A stretch of DNA of 64,000 bases from Mauremys mutica (GCF_020497125.1 NC_059081.1:59726768-59790767); one strand, 5' to 3'. Shown: positions 45,780 through 57,154, counted from the stretch's first letter. Notes: generated by a model not told the origin, from the letters alone. Translations and numbers: made by a program.

Positions 45780-46312
45780 ATCAGAGGGGTAGCCGTGTTA
45801 GTCTGGTTCTGTAGAAGCAGCAAAGAATCCTGTGGCACCTTATAGACTAACAGATGTTTTTGCAGCATGAGCTTTCGTGGGTGAATACCCACTTCTTCGG
45901 ATGCAAGTAGTGGAAATTTCCAGGGGCAGGTAAATATAAGCAAGCAAGAAGCAAGCTAGAGATAACGAGGTTAGATCAATCAGGGAGGATGAGGCCCTGT
46001 TCTAGCAGTTGAGGTGTGAAAACCAAGGGAGGAGAAACTGGTTCTGTAATTGGCAAGCCATTCACAGTCTTTGTTTAGTCCTGAGCTGATGGTGTCAAAT
46101 TTGCAGATGAACTGGAGCTCAGCAGTTTCTCTTTGAAGTCTGGTTCTAAAGTTTTTTTGCTGCAGGATGGCCACCTTAAGGTCTGCTATTGTGTGGCCAG
46201 GGAGGTTGAAGTGTTCTCCTACAGGTTTTTGTATATAAACCTACAGGTTTATTTTGTATATATAAACCTGTAGGAGAACAGGGAGGTTGAAGTGTTCTCC
46301 TACAGGTTAAAA
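45780..46312 (-). mobile_element. Penelope-like element with GIY-YIG remnant
   Basis: The minus-strand tail begins at ATCAGAGGGGTAGCCGTG, followed upstream by the endonuclease remnant near 45980-46174. The hammerhead-like core near 45870-45904 has box CCGAAGA, stem GTGGGT/ACCCAC and GAAA, with the last position degraded. At its 5' end the copy is rearranged (46199-46312). It abuts the truncated hAT element with no intervening sequence. Confidence 0.8.
45980..46174 (-). pseudogene. PLE endonuclease C-terminal remnant
   Basis: 64-codon frame with FRTRLQRETAELQFICKF and GLNKDCEWLANY, the same downstream part as in the 11752-12132 remnant. The GIY and YIG motifs and CxxC are missing because the copy is more strongly 5' truncated. 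It is non-functional. Confidence 0.8.
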
Positions 46313-46493
46313 AAAAGCTTTCTAAGCACACCCTACAGAGGATGCAAGGCTAGGGTGGACAATAGCCTTTCTGAATGGTTGTTTGATGTGTAATATTTTG
46401 TAGTACTAAGATAACGAGTGCATAATAGAATGCTGGTGTGGTACCAAAACCATCTAGTCCAAGAACAAAGCACATCAATATCTTCTCCCCCTT

Positions 46494-46504
46494 GCACACA
46501 CGCA

Positions 46505-46535
<31 letters not shown>
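46494..46535. repeat. CA/CG dinucleotide microsatellite
   Basis: A run of CA repeats beginning with a few CGCACGCG interruptions. Confidence 0.9.
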
Positions 46536-46679
46536 TTTTAATATTAAAACTGTTAAACTCAAATCAGTCATGACAATGTGCATCATGTAAAACCACATTT
46601 CAAAACTTTTACAATTGCAGATTATGGACATGGTGAGCTGTAATTGTTCTGTTAAATGATAGCTTTGCAAGCTAATAGA

Positions 46680-46870
46680 ATAGATTTTTAAGGTCAGAGG
46701 AGACCATTGTGACCACCTAATCTGACTTCCTGCATAACAAAGGTCAAAGAATTTTATCCAGTGATTCCTGCATCTCTTCCAACAAGTTATAGTGAGCTAG
46801 AGTCCATCTTTTAGAATGACATCCAATCCTGATTTAAAGACTCCAGCTGATGAGTTTACCACACCCCTTT
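46680..46870 (-). repeat. CR1-like LINE 3' fragment, left part
   Basis: TTTTTAAGGTCAGAGGAGAC to GATGAGTTTACCACACCCCT matches the minus-strand 3' region of a CR1-type LINE. The continuation is found about 1 kb further at 47885-47985 (TTGGTAATAAGTTCCCATGG), so a large insertion splits the copy. Confidence 0.75.
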
Positions 46871-47298
46871 GGCTACATCTACACCATGAACTAGGGGTGA
46901 GATTCCCCTGTTTGTCTGTGCAAATTCTGTTAAAGAGTCAGTACAACACAGCTTATACATTTAACTGGGGTAAATACATCCTTCCCATCAAACACAGCAC
47001 AGAGTTGGTTTACAGTAAAAACAAAACAAGTTTATTAACAAAAGAGCCTCGATTAAGTGATACCAAGGGAAAGGGGATAAAGGCAGAGATGGGTGCTGGC
47101 CAGTAGACCTGGAAAGGGGACTGGGGATGAAATGAACCATCTTGAACAAAGAATATCTTGCTAGATTAAATTTTAGACTTTGTGTGTGAGGTGTGTTTTT
47201 CACTTTTATTTGCTTTTAACCATCTCTGCCTTTATCCCTTTTCTCGTGGTATCACTTAATCGAGTGGTAAACTCATCAGCTGGAGTCTTTAAATCAGG
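46828..47298. repeat. Split inverted duplication
   Basis: The segment 47220-47298 is the reverse complement of two separate pieces joined together: 46828-46862 (35/35 identical) and 47049-47092 (41/44 identical). The 186 bp between the two donor pieces are skipped. The first donor lies outside the MITE boundary, the second inside. Confidence 0.85.
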
Positions 47299-47884
47299 TG
47301 CAGGAGTCATGTTAATTCGCTGTCTCTCAAGTTCAAGCTCAAGATAACCCCTGCTGCTTTTGCTTGATAGCTTTCTTTATGGCTAATACGTAAATGGAGG
47401 TAAACCTGCATTCTCTTGTCTAGGACAGACCTGTTGATCACCTTTACCTAGGCTAGGCTGTCTCAGTCTTGAAGATGTTCTAGTGACGTTATACAGAGAA
47501 AGAGTTCATCACTTCACATCTAATGTTAACACATGCACTTGCCAATGATTAATAATCAGTGTTTTATTTCCTTTCATATACCCTCCCACAAGGTATATTT
47601 TGTGCCAATATTATTGCAGTAATGTGTGGGGTGTGGATATAGGGGTTCCTAGGGTCACACTAGCTCACTAGAAATAGCGGTGTGGATTCAGGAGTAGCGG
47701 CAGTGGAGGCATGCCTCAGCCATGCCAAGTGTGGGTTCTAATCAGCACAGGTCAGCCGTACGTCTGCTGCCACTACCCATGCTACTACAGCTGCACTGCT
47801 ATTTATACTCCTGCTAGCTTGATGAGCGCTAGCACGAGCATGCGTATGCAAGCAGGGGAAAAATCACACCCATAGGACGTAGCC
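46871..47884. mobile_element. MITE-bounded 1-kb insertion in CR1
   Basis: The left end GGCTACATCTACACC and the reverse complement of the right end GGCTACGTCC share a terminus. Inward, GGGGTGAGATTCCCCTG pairs with CAGGGGAAAAATCACACCC. The flanks TTT and TTG fit an altered 3-bp TSD. The interior includes a CR1 inverted duplication, an unassigned long-repeat stretch (47300-47655), and MITE text AGAAATAGCGGTGTGG. It appears to be a MITE that was itself expanded by further insertions. Confidence 0.6.
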
Positions 47885-47990
47885 TTGGTAATAAGTTCCC
47901 ATGGTTAATTACCCTCACTTAAAAATTTGCATCTGATTTCCATTTTGAACTTTGTGGACTTCAGGTTCCAGCCATCAATGCTGCTTACAT
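47885..47990 (-). repeat. CR1-like LINE 3' fragment, right part
   Basis: TTCCCATGGTTAATTACCCT and AGGTTCCAGCCATCAATGCT continue the same LINE as 46680-46870. Confidence 0.7.
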
Positions 47991-49215
47991 GCATGAACAC
48001 TAAGTCACGTACTCCCCCACAGAAAGCTACTCACAAACATGATGCATCACAACAGATTTATGTTCCTGCTACACTAAATCTGGAACGCTATTGACTGGAG
48101 GTTGTGTGCGTGTGAACGTGCTTGTTACAACCTTAGCACAAAGACTTAAAGCATTGGCACAACACAGTATAATGTTTCATTTGGAGCAATTTCAAATGAC
48201 TCAATGTAAATGGCATATAGTATTCCAGATTTTGAGGAGTAAAAATATTATGTGCACTTCATCTGTTTGTTTAAAGAGGTTTCCTAATGAAGGTTGTTCT
48301 TTGCTGAAGTGTGGCGAGGAGGCTTGATCTAGGGGTGAGTGGAGTGTATTAATTCTTTGCTCCCAATCCCAGCTCTGCCATTGCAACTTGCTGTCTGACC
48401 GAGTGGCAGACATTTAACCCATCTGTAAATGGCTATCTATTAAAAAGGGCTTTGAGACTCTGTGTTCTGATTGCATCTCTACTCAAAGTGTTAGTATTCT
48501 CTCACTAGACTGACCTATGAGCAGCCAGCAACTCCTAGCAACAAGAGTGGAAGCTGCTGGGTGCCATGCACATTTGAAAATCTGGCCACTTCCTCTAGGT
48601 GCTGAGTTCTTTTTCAACCCAGATTTTAAATTACGTCGGGCAGGGAGTGTCCTACTTGTCTGTAAATCACCAGGCCCACATATGGTGTAATATAAATACA
48701 TTATGTATGTTTATATGTGCTCTGTACAACCCATGTACAGATCTACAACCTAATGTGTTTTTGTATAATTTACACCCAGTGTTTAGCATATCCCATTACT
48801 TGCATTCCGCTGTATTTCAATAACGCCTGTTAGGCCTCGGGCCTCTTCCACTATCAGCTAGCCTATTTTTGCTCTTAAGCTGTCTGCTATTGCAATATAG
48901 ACATTTAGAGTTTTTATTCTTGGCAGGGTGCCTATTTGAAGTTACTCTTTTATCTGAGTTAGACTGAACCTTGATGACTTAGCCGGACTTTCCTCCAGTG
49001 CAGAAATTAATTCTTCCCCTAACAGTTATTTTGCTTTGTCATGTTACTAACACTTCTAGCAGATATCACTGTCTCAGGAGATATGTCCTCAGACCCTGCT
49101 GAATTTTCCTTACCTCCCATTTTAAAATATTCCCCCCACACCCAGTGGTCTGGTTCTACTTTGGTCAAGGAGGACACCATCCCTTTGGAATATGCTGTGT
49201 TCTCCAATAGGTTTC
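47991..49215. other. Mostly unassigned, with a MIR piece
   Basis: A MIR/CORE-like plus-strand piece lies near 48365-48480 (AGCTCTGCCATTGCAACTTG then CCCATCTGTAAATGGCTATC). The rest is unassigned. Confidence 0.5.
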
Positions 49216-49218
49216 TTA

Positions 49219-49495
49219 GGGCTAGTCTACACTAGAATCACTACAGTGGCACTGCTGTACTGCTGCTAGTGCGGACGCTCTGTGCTGCTGGGAGAGAGCT
49301 CTCCTGTCAGCACAATTGCTCCACCTCCCCGCGTGGTCACAGCTTTGTCAGCGAGAGAGCTTCTCCTGCAGATATAACACTGTTCATACTGGCGCTTAGG
49401 TCAGTGTAACTTATGTTGCTGGACGGAGAGGGGGCTTTTCCATACCCTTGAGTGACTTTAGCACTTACTTCGTTACAACTTGTGTGTACAAGCCC
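49219..49495. mobile_element. PIF/Harbinger-like MITE, TSD TTA
   Basis: Starts GGGCTAGTCTACACTAGA and ends GTGTGTACAAGCCC. The 3-bp TSD TTA is at 49216-49218 and 49496-49498. The interior with GGGAGAGAGCTCTCCTGTC shares the layout of the element at 31951. Confidence 0.8.
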
Positions 49496-49498
49496 TTA

Positions 49499-50237
49499 GT
49501 GCCAAATACATTTAAATACCACCTCTCTGCTCCATTTTCTCATCCAGACACTGGAACCTGGTAGTTTCCCTAACTGGCCTGTGAGCAAAAGAATCTAGAG
49601 TTCTTTCACTGAAAACTTCTTCCTACATTCATTTAAATGTAGCTTACACAACATCTCAAATTTCTTTACCTCATTGGTATGGATCACAACAGCAGGCTCC
49701 TCCCTACACTGATTAGAATTTGTCTAGATGGCTCATGAGCGATGTTTCATTTGCACCTGGCATTCAATCCACCAAACAAGTTTTCATGGTGGCCACACAC
49801 CCAAGCTATCAGCACGTATAGTGACAGAACCCTTTGGTACCACAGTTTGGCTGCATCTCACAACTGCAGTGAATTCTGGCATGGCATGGCGGCCCACCCA
49901 AAAACCAGCATTCAGGGAATTAATGCCCTCCTAATCTTCTTTCCCCCCACACTTGAGTATGTGGGAGTGCTTATAGATCTCCTTCAATCAGGAGCCCTAA
50001 TTAAGTAAACCCAGGCAAGGACCCTTCTAAGTCCTAACAGCCTGAGCCCAATTCAGGTAGCTATATCAAGACACTGGCAACCAGCCAGACAGAAAGCACT
50101 GATGGCAAGAATGCTTCAAATCAAAGGCCAAATTCTTACAACAGTGTAAATCCAGAGGGTGAGCATCCACGGAGTACCTGGATTTACACCACTTCAGAGA
50201 GCACAATTTAGTCTCCATTTTAAATGACAACAATGTC
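49499..50237. other. Unassigned intergenic DNA
   Basis: Includes a piece of an old dispersed repeat near 50130-50215 (GGCCAAATTCTTACAACAGT). No gene. Confidence 0.4.
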
Positions 50238-50240
50238 ACA

Positions 50241-50533
50241 GGTCTGGGCTACACTGGGGGGGGAAAGGAGGGGGTTGAACTAAGATATGCAACTTCAACT
50301 ACACTATTCGTGTAGCTGAAGTCGAAGTATCTTAGTTCGACTTACCTGGCCGTCCTCACGGCGGTGAGCCAACCGCCGCAGCTCCCCCATCAACTCCGCT
50401 TACTCCTCCTGCCGAGGTGGAGTACAGGCGTCGATTCGGGGATCGATTTATCATGTCTAGACAAGACGCGACAAATATATCCCTGCTATATTGAACACTA
50501 CTCGCCGATCCAGCAGGTAGTATAGACGTACCC
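50241..50533. mobile_element. PIF/Harbinger-like MITE, TSD ACA
   Basis: Starts GGTCTGGGCTACACTGG and ends TAGTATAGACGTACCC. The 3-bp TSD ACA is at 50238-50240 and 50534-50536. Shares the hairpin ACTTCAACTAC...GTAGCTGAAGT and GTATCTTAG with the 21143-21447 element. Confidence 0.8.
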
Positions 50534-50536
50534 ACA

Positions 50537-51099
50537 GTCTACCTGAGCCCCTCAAACTCAGTGATTGGGGAGGGGTGGAGCCAAGCAGTAAGAAGGGGAA
50601 GCATTTTGGGGGTGACGGCCCTGTTAGAATAAATCAAGGCTGCACAGTTAGATGTAACATTTTATGCATCATCAGTGTGGCAGATTTGTTTAATTCATAA
50701 GTGATGCAACTACACATTTTCCTGTCCCCCTTTCCTTTGATTCTTTATGGATGATGTGCTCCCAAGATACTCTGGGTATTGTGATCCTCAGCAATATTTC
50801 TGCTTACAGACAAAAAAACCAACAGTGGAAAAAAAATCTTGCCCCATATCTAAAAACCATCACGGGAAAGCTCTCCTCCTGAAAGACCTGGTTACTCATC
50901 TGAAAAGGGGTAATGTTCCCAAGCAGGATTTTCTTTAGGCAGAAATGAATCAAGAACAAAGCACTTCTGTAATAGCAAACTATACACACCGAGCAGTGCC
51001 AGGCTGTTCATTAAGGGGTCAATCCTGCAGGACACGGAGCAATCTGGCTTCATCCAGCAAGTACTTAGTTTTAAGCACATAAGGCCCTGTTGAAGAATC
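50537..51099. other. Unassigned intergenic DNA
   Basis: No gene; frames at 50747-50989 lie on both strands and have no signature. Confidence 0.4.
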
Positions 51100-51320
51100 T
51101 ATGTATGGCACTTTTAGAGCCATCATTATCCAAAGCCCTTCAAAGTCTTAATGTGTTTAGCTTCACCACACCTCTGTGAGATCAAGTACCACTCTACGGA
51201 GGGGGAACACAAGGCACAGAAGGACTATAGTGACTTACCAAAGAGTCTGTGGCAGAATAGAGAATTGAGCCTAGGCCTCCCAAATCCCAGGCTAGCACCT
51301 GAACCATCATTCCTCTGTAG
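51100..51320 (-). repeat. MIR/CORE-like SINE
   Basis: CAAAGCCCTTCAAAGTCTTA, CACCTCTGTGAGATCAAG, AGGCACAGAAGGACTATAGT and GTGGCAGAATAGAGAATTGA follow the order of the reverse-complemented MIR core. Confidence 0.75.
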
Positions 51321-52570
51321 CTCCTGATGCACCCTGACGGCAGAACTGACCTGTAGGCTGCACTGCAATATGTTGGGGGTAGCAGCCCAGCCACGACAGC
51401 CCCGGGACCGAAGGAGGGCAAAACTGCGCCAGGCACCCAAAGGGCAGAACAGGGTATCTTGCCCTATGTATTGCATTTTAAAAAAAAAGTATTCCTTTGA
51501 CCTGATTTAAGTCTGTGCCTTCCTGTTTCATCAAGAACTAACTTTCACTTTGGGACAGGATGAAATTCATTATCTCCTATCTTCCCTATTAGTTTGCTGC
51601 TTTCAGTCCAAGTCCTCCTAGTCCTTGGCATCCCATCCAGTATGGGATCCCTCCCTCCCCCCACCCTATGCTTTTAATAATTTTGTTTGCTCCTCTCTGG
51701 GCCCCTCTCTGCGATGGCCATTTAGAAATGAAGGAATCAGAAATGAACTCAGTACTTCAGATGAAGCTGTAACATCAGTAGATGTAATCCCATTTTAATA
51801 TGTGCCACGTTCTTCTCTCCCACTCTTTAATACAGACTAACATTTTAGTTGCCCCCCACACACACACACTTTTTTTTAAACCAATGCTTCACATTGAGTT
51901 GACATCTTCATTGGAATCTTTTTCCCAGGGAAGTTACAACTCCATCAAAACCATCGCAGTGTGTGTGTGTGAATAGTTTAAGCTGTTCCTTCCAAAGTGC
52001 ATTTCTCAACACTGAATTTCATCTGCTATCGTGTTGCCCAATTTGTTTGCTTTGGGAGGTCCTTTGAGTCCCTTGTCATCTTTTCTGTCCATTTTTTTTT
52101 GCCAGTTCTTGACATCACTGGATGTCTCTATACTAGCTTTTTTTTTACCTAAAGTTTCCCAGCAGTGTATATCAGAGACCACAGGGCTTGTCCCTTGGTC
52201 TCTTAAGAGCTAGGCAGTCCCAACCTTCCAACCACTGACTTGCTAACAGCTGCTAGAATAGCAGCTGAACTCTAACAGAAGACTCTAGTCCTGGAATATG
52301 ACTGGTGGAGCCCGAGGGGTCCTGCTTAGTCCTCAGCCTCTATTTAACCCAAGCACAGGAACAGGAAATTGCATGCAACAGGGTTCTCCCTGCTCAGGGC
52401 TGCTTCCGCTGCAATACCTGTTCCTACTGCCTGCTGCTGATCTACTGGGAACCTGACCTTGCCTGCCTTGCCTCCTGGTAAGGCCAGCCATGTCTGATCT
52501 CATGATATCTGACCCAACCTGACTGCCAACTCCTGCTCTGAACACTAGGTCAGACTGCCCACAAGGATAG
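51321..52570. other. Unassigned intergenic DNA
   Basis: Short CA (51856) and TG (51960) runs and several T runs; no gene supported. Confidence 0.4.
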
Positions 52571-52680
52571 AATTATAGAATCTCAGGGTTGGAAGGGACC
52601 TCAGGAGGTCATCTAGTCCAACCCCCTGCTCAAAGCAGGACCAAACCCAACTAAATCATCCCAGCCAGATAGGATAGGAG
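52571..52680 (-). repeat. CR1 3' end fragment
   Basis: ATAGAATCTCAGGGTTGGAA, GGGACCTCAGGAGGTCATCT and AGTCCAACCCCCTGCTCAAA are the diagnostic minus-strand 3' end of CR1 in sauropsids. Confidence 0.85.
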
Positions 52681-52974
52681 CTCTGGTGTAGATAGGGCTC
52701 CATGGGGTTTAGACACATTAGCATCTAACCCCACTCAGAGTAGATCTGGATGATACAGTGCTTAAAATGCCATCAGTTGTCTGAAGACCTGTCTGCACGA
52801 GGACTTCAACTACTACTGAAGCAAAACCAGTGGCAGCAACTATGGGAAATGTTAAGGGAAAAAATCCTAGTATAGATACAGCCACTCTGTCTAATCATTA
52901 ACCACTGGGAGACACGCTCAATAAGCAGCAGGAAAGGAAACATTCTTGTAGAAAGCCAGCGTTAGCCTAAAACT

Positions 52975-53205
52975 ACAGCAAAGGGCTGCGTGAGCCATTG
53001 GATAGGCCACTGGACTCAGTGAGTTCTATTTCTGACTGCTGGGTGACCTCAGGCCACTCACTTCCCTTCCCTGTGCTTGTTTCTCCTCCCCGCCCTTTGT
53101 CCATCGGTCTGTCTAAATTGTAAACTCTTCAGGCCTCAAACTTGGCTTGGCCCTCTAGGTGCTGCTGTAACATAATTCGTAGGTGATATAAAGTATTAAC
53201 ACTGA
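52975..53205 (+). repeat. MIR/CORE-like SINE, full tail
   Basis: AGGCCACTGGACTCAGTGAG, GCTGGGTGACCTCAGGCCAC, TGTAAACTCTTCAGGCC and GTGATATAAAGTATTAACAC follow the order of the complete SINE, from tRNA-related head to A-rich end. Confidence 0.7.
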
Positions 53206-54827
53206 ATTCATAAATGCCAACATAATAGGCACCCAGGAGTCATTCCTGTTCATGTGTAATTCTTAATTAAAAGTGGAAGAGCTACATTGTCTTTGAATTA
53301 CAGCAATAAAGCCATTGTGTACCTTCCCTACCACAAAGTGGCTCGTGCTTTAGGGAACATTCATTGCTAGTTTTTCAACTGGGTACCCCCAAAAATTGTC
53401 CAAGCCCAGACACTAGAGGAAAAAAGTTGCCTCAGTGAACCAGATAGAGAAAGGCTAGATCCTTTAATTAGAATTCATGGTTTGGTCCTTGGATATCAGC
53501 AATAACCCCAAACCAAAGCCTGTAAACGTCCTACCCTATTTGATACAGCCATGTCTCTAAGTCTAATGAAAGCCCTGGTCCCCCAGTAGCTGGTTCATAT
53601 CAGGAGAGACATTCAACTAGTAGTGATATTGTAGCAGAGGAAAAACCTCCCTCAAAACGGCTAACACCAGGCTAAGCCTGTATCCACCACCAATACCTGT
53701 CATGTGCATGGATGCTGCGCCAGCCGGGCCAGTATGAAAAGCAGCAGAAAAGTTGTTAATGAAAAACAGCATCTAAGCTCAAAAGCTAAGATCTATTATA
53801 CCTCTGAACTGTTAATAAGAGGATTGTAGATCCTGATTACAGTCCCCACTTATGGGCCCAGCCGTAGCTTCTTGCTGAAAGGTGAGAAAACAGCTTTAAT
53901 GGAACAAAGGAAGTGTGCAATCCCCCATGCAAAGATTCTGTTCTAATAATTCAAGTCTTACAGCATAGTCCTAACAAAATCCCATTAATTCTGAGTCTGG
54001 AGGTGCTGGCTGTAATATACTCGAACAAGAAAGATAAAACTACTTACACAGCGTGTGTTTCAGGGGTTAGTGGATTAGCATGTGTGTATGTTCTTTTCCC
54101 CAACGCAAACTGGCAAAACTGCCCCACAATACAAGATTTTCCTTCATGTACCACCAAAGGTGTCACACTCAGGGATGCGAAGCAACTCCTGGATTGCTGG
54201 ATGCAATAAAAAACAAACATGGCTTTTGCAGTGTGAAAGCCCCCCCCCCCCCAATATATGGATTTCAGGGCTTCCCTGGTGGACAAACCGGATACAGTTT
54301 ATATAGTGCGTAGCCTGTCACTCAGCTTTGCTATTTTGCTCATAATGGAGGCCTCCTGATGGTTATTCAAAGTGGCTCTGCAATATACTCTTTGATCTGT
54401 GAGGACCTACTTGATGGAAGGAGGGCGGTTTCCATATAGGATAACTAGGTCAATTATGACCTTGGAAGTTACACTTTAGTGCTTAATCCACCCAGAATGG
54501 CTGTGAGACCCTGGGAACCTGGAGACTGCTTACAGAAAGAGTCACTTCAAAAGCAGCCGTCCTCAACCTGGCGGAGCTCGGAGCTGCTTCATCAGGGAAC
54601 TAGACTCCCAGAAAGAGTCTCACATGTTGATGCAACACCCAAACCCAAATATTGTATTGCTTGTTTTAAGGGGCTGAAGATCCATTTGATCGGATACAAA
54701 CCACATTCTCTCCCCAAAGGAATGAGAGGGCGGATGTTTCTCCTCTCTTCTCAGATACTGGGACAAATGCGAGCTGCAAGCCAGCAATACACTACATGGC
54801 AGCCACATTTGCTGCCTGCAAGAGCCA
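53206..54827. other. Unassigned intergenic DNA, poly-C tract
   Basis: A C14 run is at 54241-54254. Frames at 53913-54313 cross it by chance. No gene supported. Confidence 0.4.
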
Positions 54828-54834
54828 CTATTAT

Positions 54835-54960
54835 GCATCTGATGCATTCAGCTGTAGCCCACGAAAGCTTATGCTCAAATAAATGTGTTCGTCTCTAAGG
54901 TGCCACAAATACTCCTGTTCTTTTTACGGATACAGACTAACACAGCTGCTATTCTGAAAC
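54835..54960 (+). mobile_element. Short PLE-tail unit (126 bp), TSD CTATTAT
   Basis: Begins GCATCTGATGCATTCAGC and ends GCTGCTATTCTGAAAC. A perfect 7-bp duplication CTATTAT is at 54828-54834 and 54961-54967. The hammerhead-like box reads CTGATGC, so the canonical U4 is present but A9 is changed. It starts at the same point in the tail as the 35015 unit. Confidence 0.8.
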
Positions 54961-54994
54961 CTATTATTTTTAGCTCTATTATTTTTAGAATATT

Positions 54995-55405
54995 TATATT
55001 GCAGTAGAACCCAGAGGCCCCAGATGAGATTAGGGCCTTCTGCACCATGCACAGTACTCGCATGCAGTCAGACAGAGTCCTTGCCCCCAGTGACCTGAGG
55101 CTGCTGACAGCAGTTGCTTGCACATGCTATCGAGATAATGAATTTCCCCTCCAGCAGTCCTGTGAGATAGGGATGCATTAGCTCCATTTTACAGATGGAA
55201 AAACTGAGAGAGGAAGTTTTCAGAGGGTTTGAGTACTGAAGCTCAGAATGATTGCAGCTGAAACTCTGGGTATGTATCCCTTCTTAAGCATTCAATCCGT
55301 AAGTGGATTTGCGTTAGGTCACCCTAGATGATAGAGGCAAGGCTAGGAACTGAACTCTGATTTCCTGTATTCCATTCTAGGGCCTTAGCCACAAGACCAT
55401 CCTTC
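54995..55405 (-). repeat. MIR/CORE-like SINE, full length in reverse
   Basis: GAGGCCCCAGATGAGATTAG, CACCATGCACAGTACTCG and GAGTCCTTGCCCCCAGTGAC give the reverse-complemented tail. TCCATTTTACAGATGGAAAA, TAGGAACTGAACTCTGATTT and CTTAGCCACAAGACCATCCT give the core and head. About 90 bp near 55230-55310 may be an insertion. Confidence 0.7.
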
Positions 55406-57090
55406 TTCTGAAGAAAAGATTGATATGAATAAGTGGTAATGATTTGTGCATGCAAACCCACCACTCAACCTCACAAGTCTGAAAAATTGCTTGGTAGCAG
55501 ATCTAAAGTGATAGCACAAGAATCAGTAATGCAGCCGCAGGATTGCTGGAGCTGTAATGATAAAGGCTTCTTGCTTGACATGATATACCACCCTTTCATA
55601 GAGAGTCAACTAAATACTAGCTTACATTATAGACCTCACAAAGCATCTCAACTCCGCTAGGAGCAACCAACTCCCCACCTACTAAGGGGTTAAAGGTCCC
55701 AGTATTAAAGTGAACAAGGTCAGTGTTAATTAACAATTTAACTAATCACAGGTTAAGCACTTCCACTCTCAGGCACTGTACAACACCATCTTAATTGCCC
55801 AAAGATACAGCTCACCGTTATTGTGACAGTAATTTACAATTATATATATGTGAACTAAAGGTTAAACTTCCGGAAAAGCCAAAGTTTTCACAAGTGGCGT
55901 CTGATTTTGGGTGCCTCAGTTTAACTTGATTTAAGCAGGCTTGGGTCTGGTTTTCACTAGAGATGAGCCTCTGCAGCTCTGATTGACTGCAGCTGCAGTT
56001 TTGAGTGCATGGTCCCTGTGAAAGTCTGGCTCAAGCTGAACACCCAGAAATCAGTGACCACCTGTGAAAGTGTTTGGTGCACAGCGTTTAGAGTATGGTC
56101 TACCCATAATGCCCATTCTTATCCTTCCAGCGTTCTGACATGCAGCTGGCAGGACCAGCACAGGTCTAGGAGTTGTAGAAGCTGGTTGGGCTAAAAACCC
56201 AAGAACCCCCCACAACCTTGCAGGGGCTGGGGGGAGATCTTCAACCTCCAAATAGCAAATAGCTCCTTTGATCTCTGTATCTCCTGCTTCTGATCTGACA
56301 AGTATTAAAGATGCCAAGCCCACCCCCCCTCTACCAGTGATTAATGTGCTATGGTCTTTCTGAAAGCTTAGAGAGCTCTCCCTCCAGGCCACAACATTTG
56401 ATAAAGAAATGAATCTTTGCGATTAATAATTCCCTGGGCTGAGTTTTTGTTTAATAACTATTCTGTCAGTGATCGATATGAAGGGCTAGGGTGTGTGTAT
56501 GCATGTACATATGGGGGTGGGGGAGAGGAGAAAAGAGTAATTTGATTGTGGCCAGGAGATTTGGCAGGCTGGCATTACAAAGCAGCTCTTTAGCAATGGC
56601 TGGAAAACCAGCGTGACAAATCGCTCCCTTCTTTACTTCCCACATCCCCTCTTCACAACTGAACTATCTGATTAGGCTCAAACCAGCCAATCAGAGAATA
56701 TGATTTGGGAAATATTTCCTCCTTGACATTCAAGAGAACAATTCCTTACCCGGGGAAAATTACATTTAAAAATAAATGGAAAAGCATCAATCAGCTAGGA
56801 AAATATATTCAGGTTTTTGGATCTCTTGAGGCAAAGTGATTTTTTTTATTATTTTTATTTAAATAAGATTGAAGGCGGTGGTTTGATTTTTTTTTCCCTG
56901 AGATACTCAAAAGATAGCACTGTAACATTTGCATATAAACCATTACCTTTCCTCTCTATAGATACAGTATTTTTCATTAAAGCCAAACCTTGAATATTTA
57001 CAGACACATTGAGATGCACTGGCAGATATCTGTTAGTGGAGACAGATATACCACATAGTAACAGAAATTACAAGGTCTATTCTGGGGTGA
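55406..57090. other. Unassigned DNA, AT-rich conserved-looking block
   Basis: The stretch from about 56640 to 57000 is repeat-free, AT-rich and carries AATTA cores. No gene was found; frames at 56009-56392 are chance. Confidence 0.4.
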
Positions 57091-57091
57091 T

Positions 57092-57110
57092 TTGTGTGTG
57101 TGTGTCTGTG

Positions 57111-57154
<44 letters not shown>
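57092..57154. repeat. Compound microsatellite (GT)n(CT)n(TA)n
   Basis: Three successive dinucleotide runs, GT (57092-57110), CT (57111-57137) and TA (57138-57154). Confidence 0.95.

Noticed and set aside
45359..45943. 194-codon minus-strand frame
   Set aside because: It runs across a hAT copy into a PLE tail, so it is a mosaic of two transposons.
54241..54254. C14 run as a possible structured element
   Set aside because: A single homopolymer run without the further C tracts needed for an i-motif or quadruplex; probably slippage.
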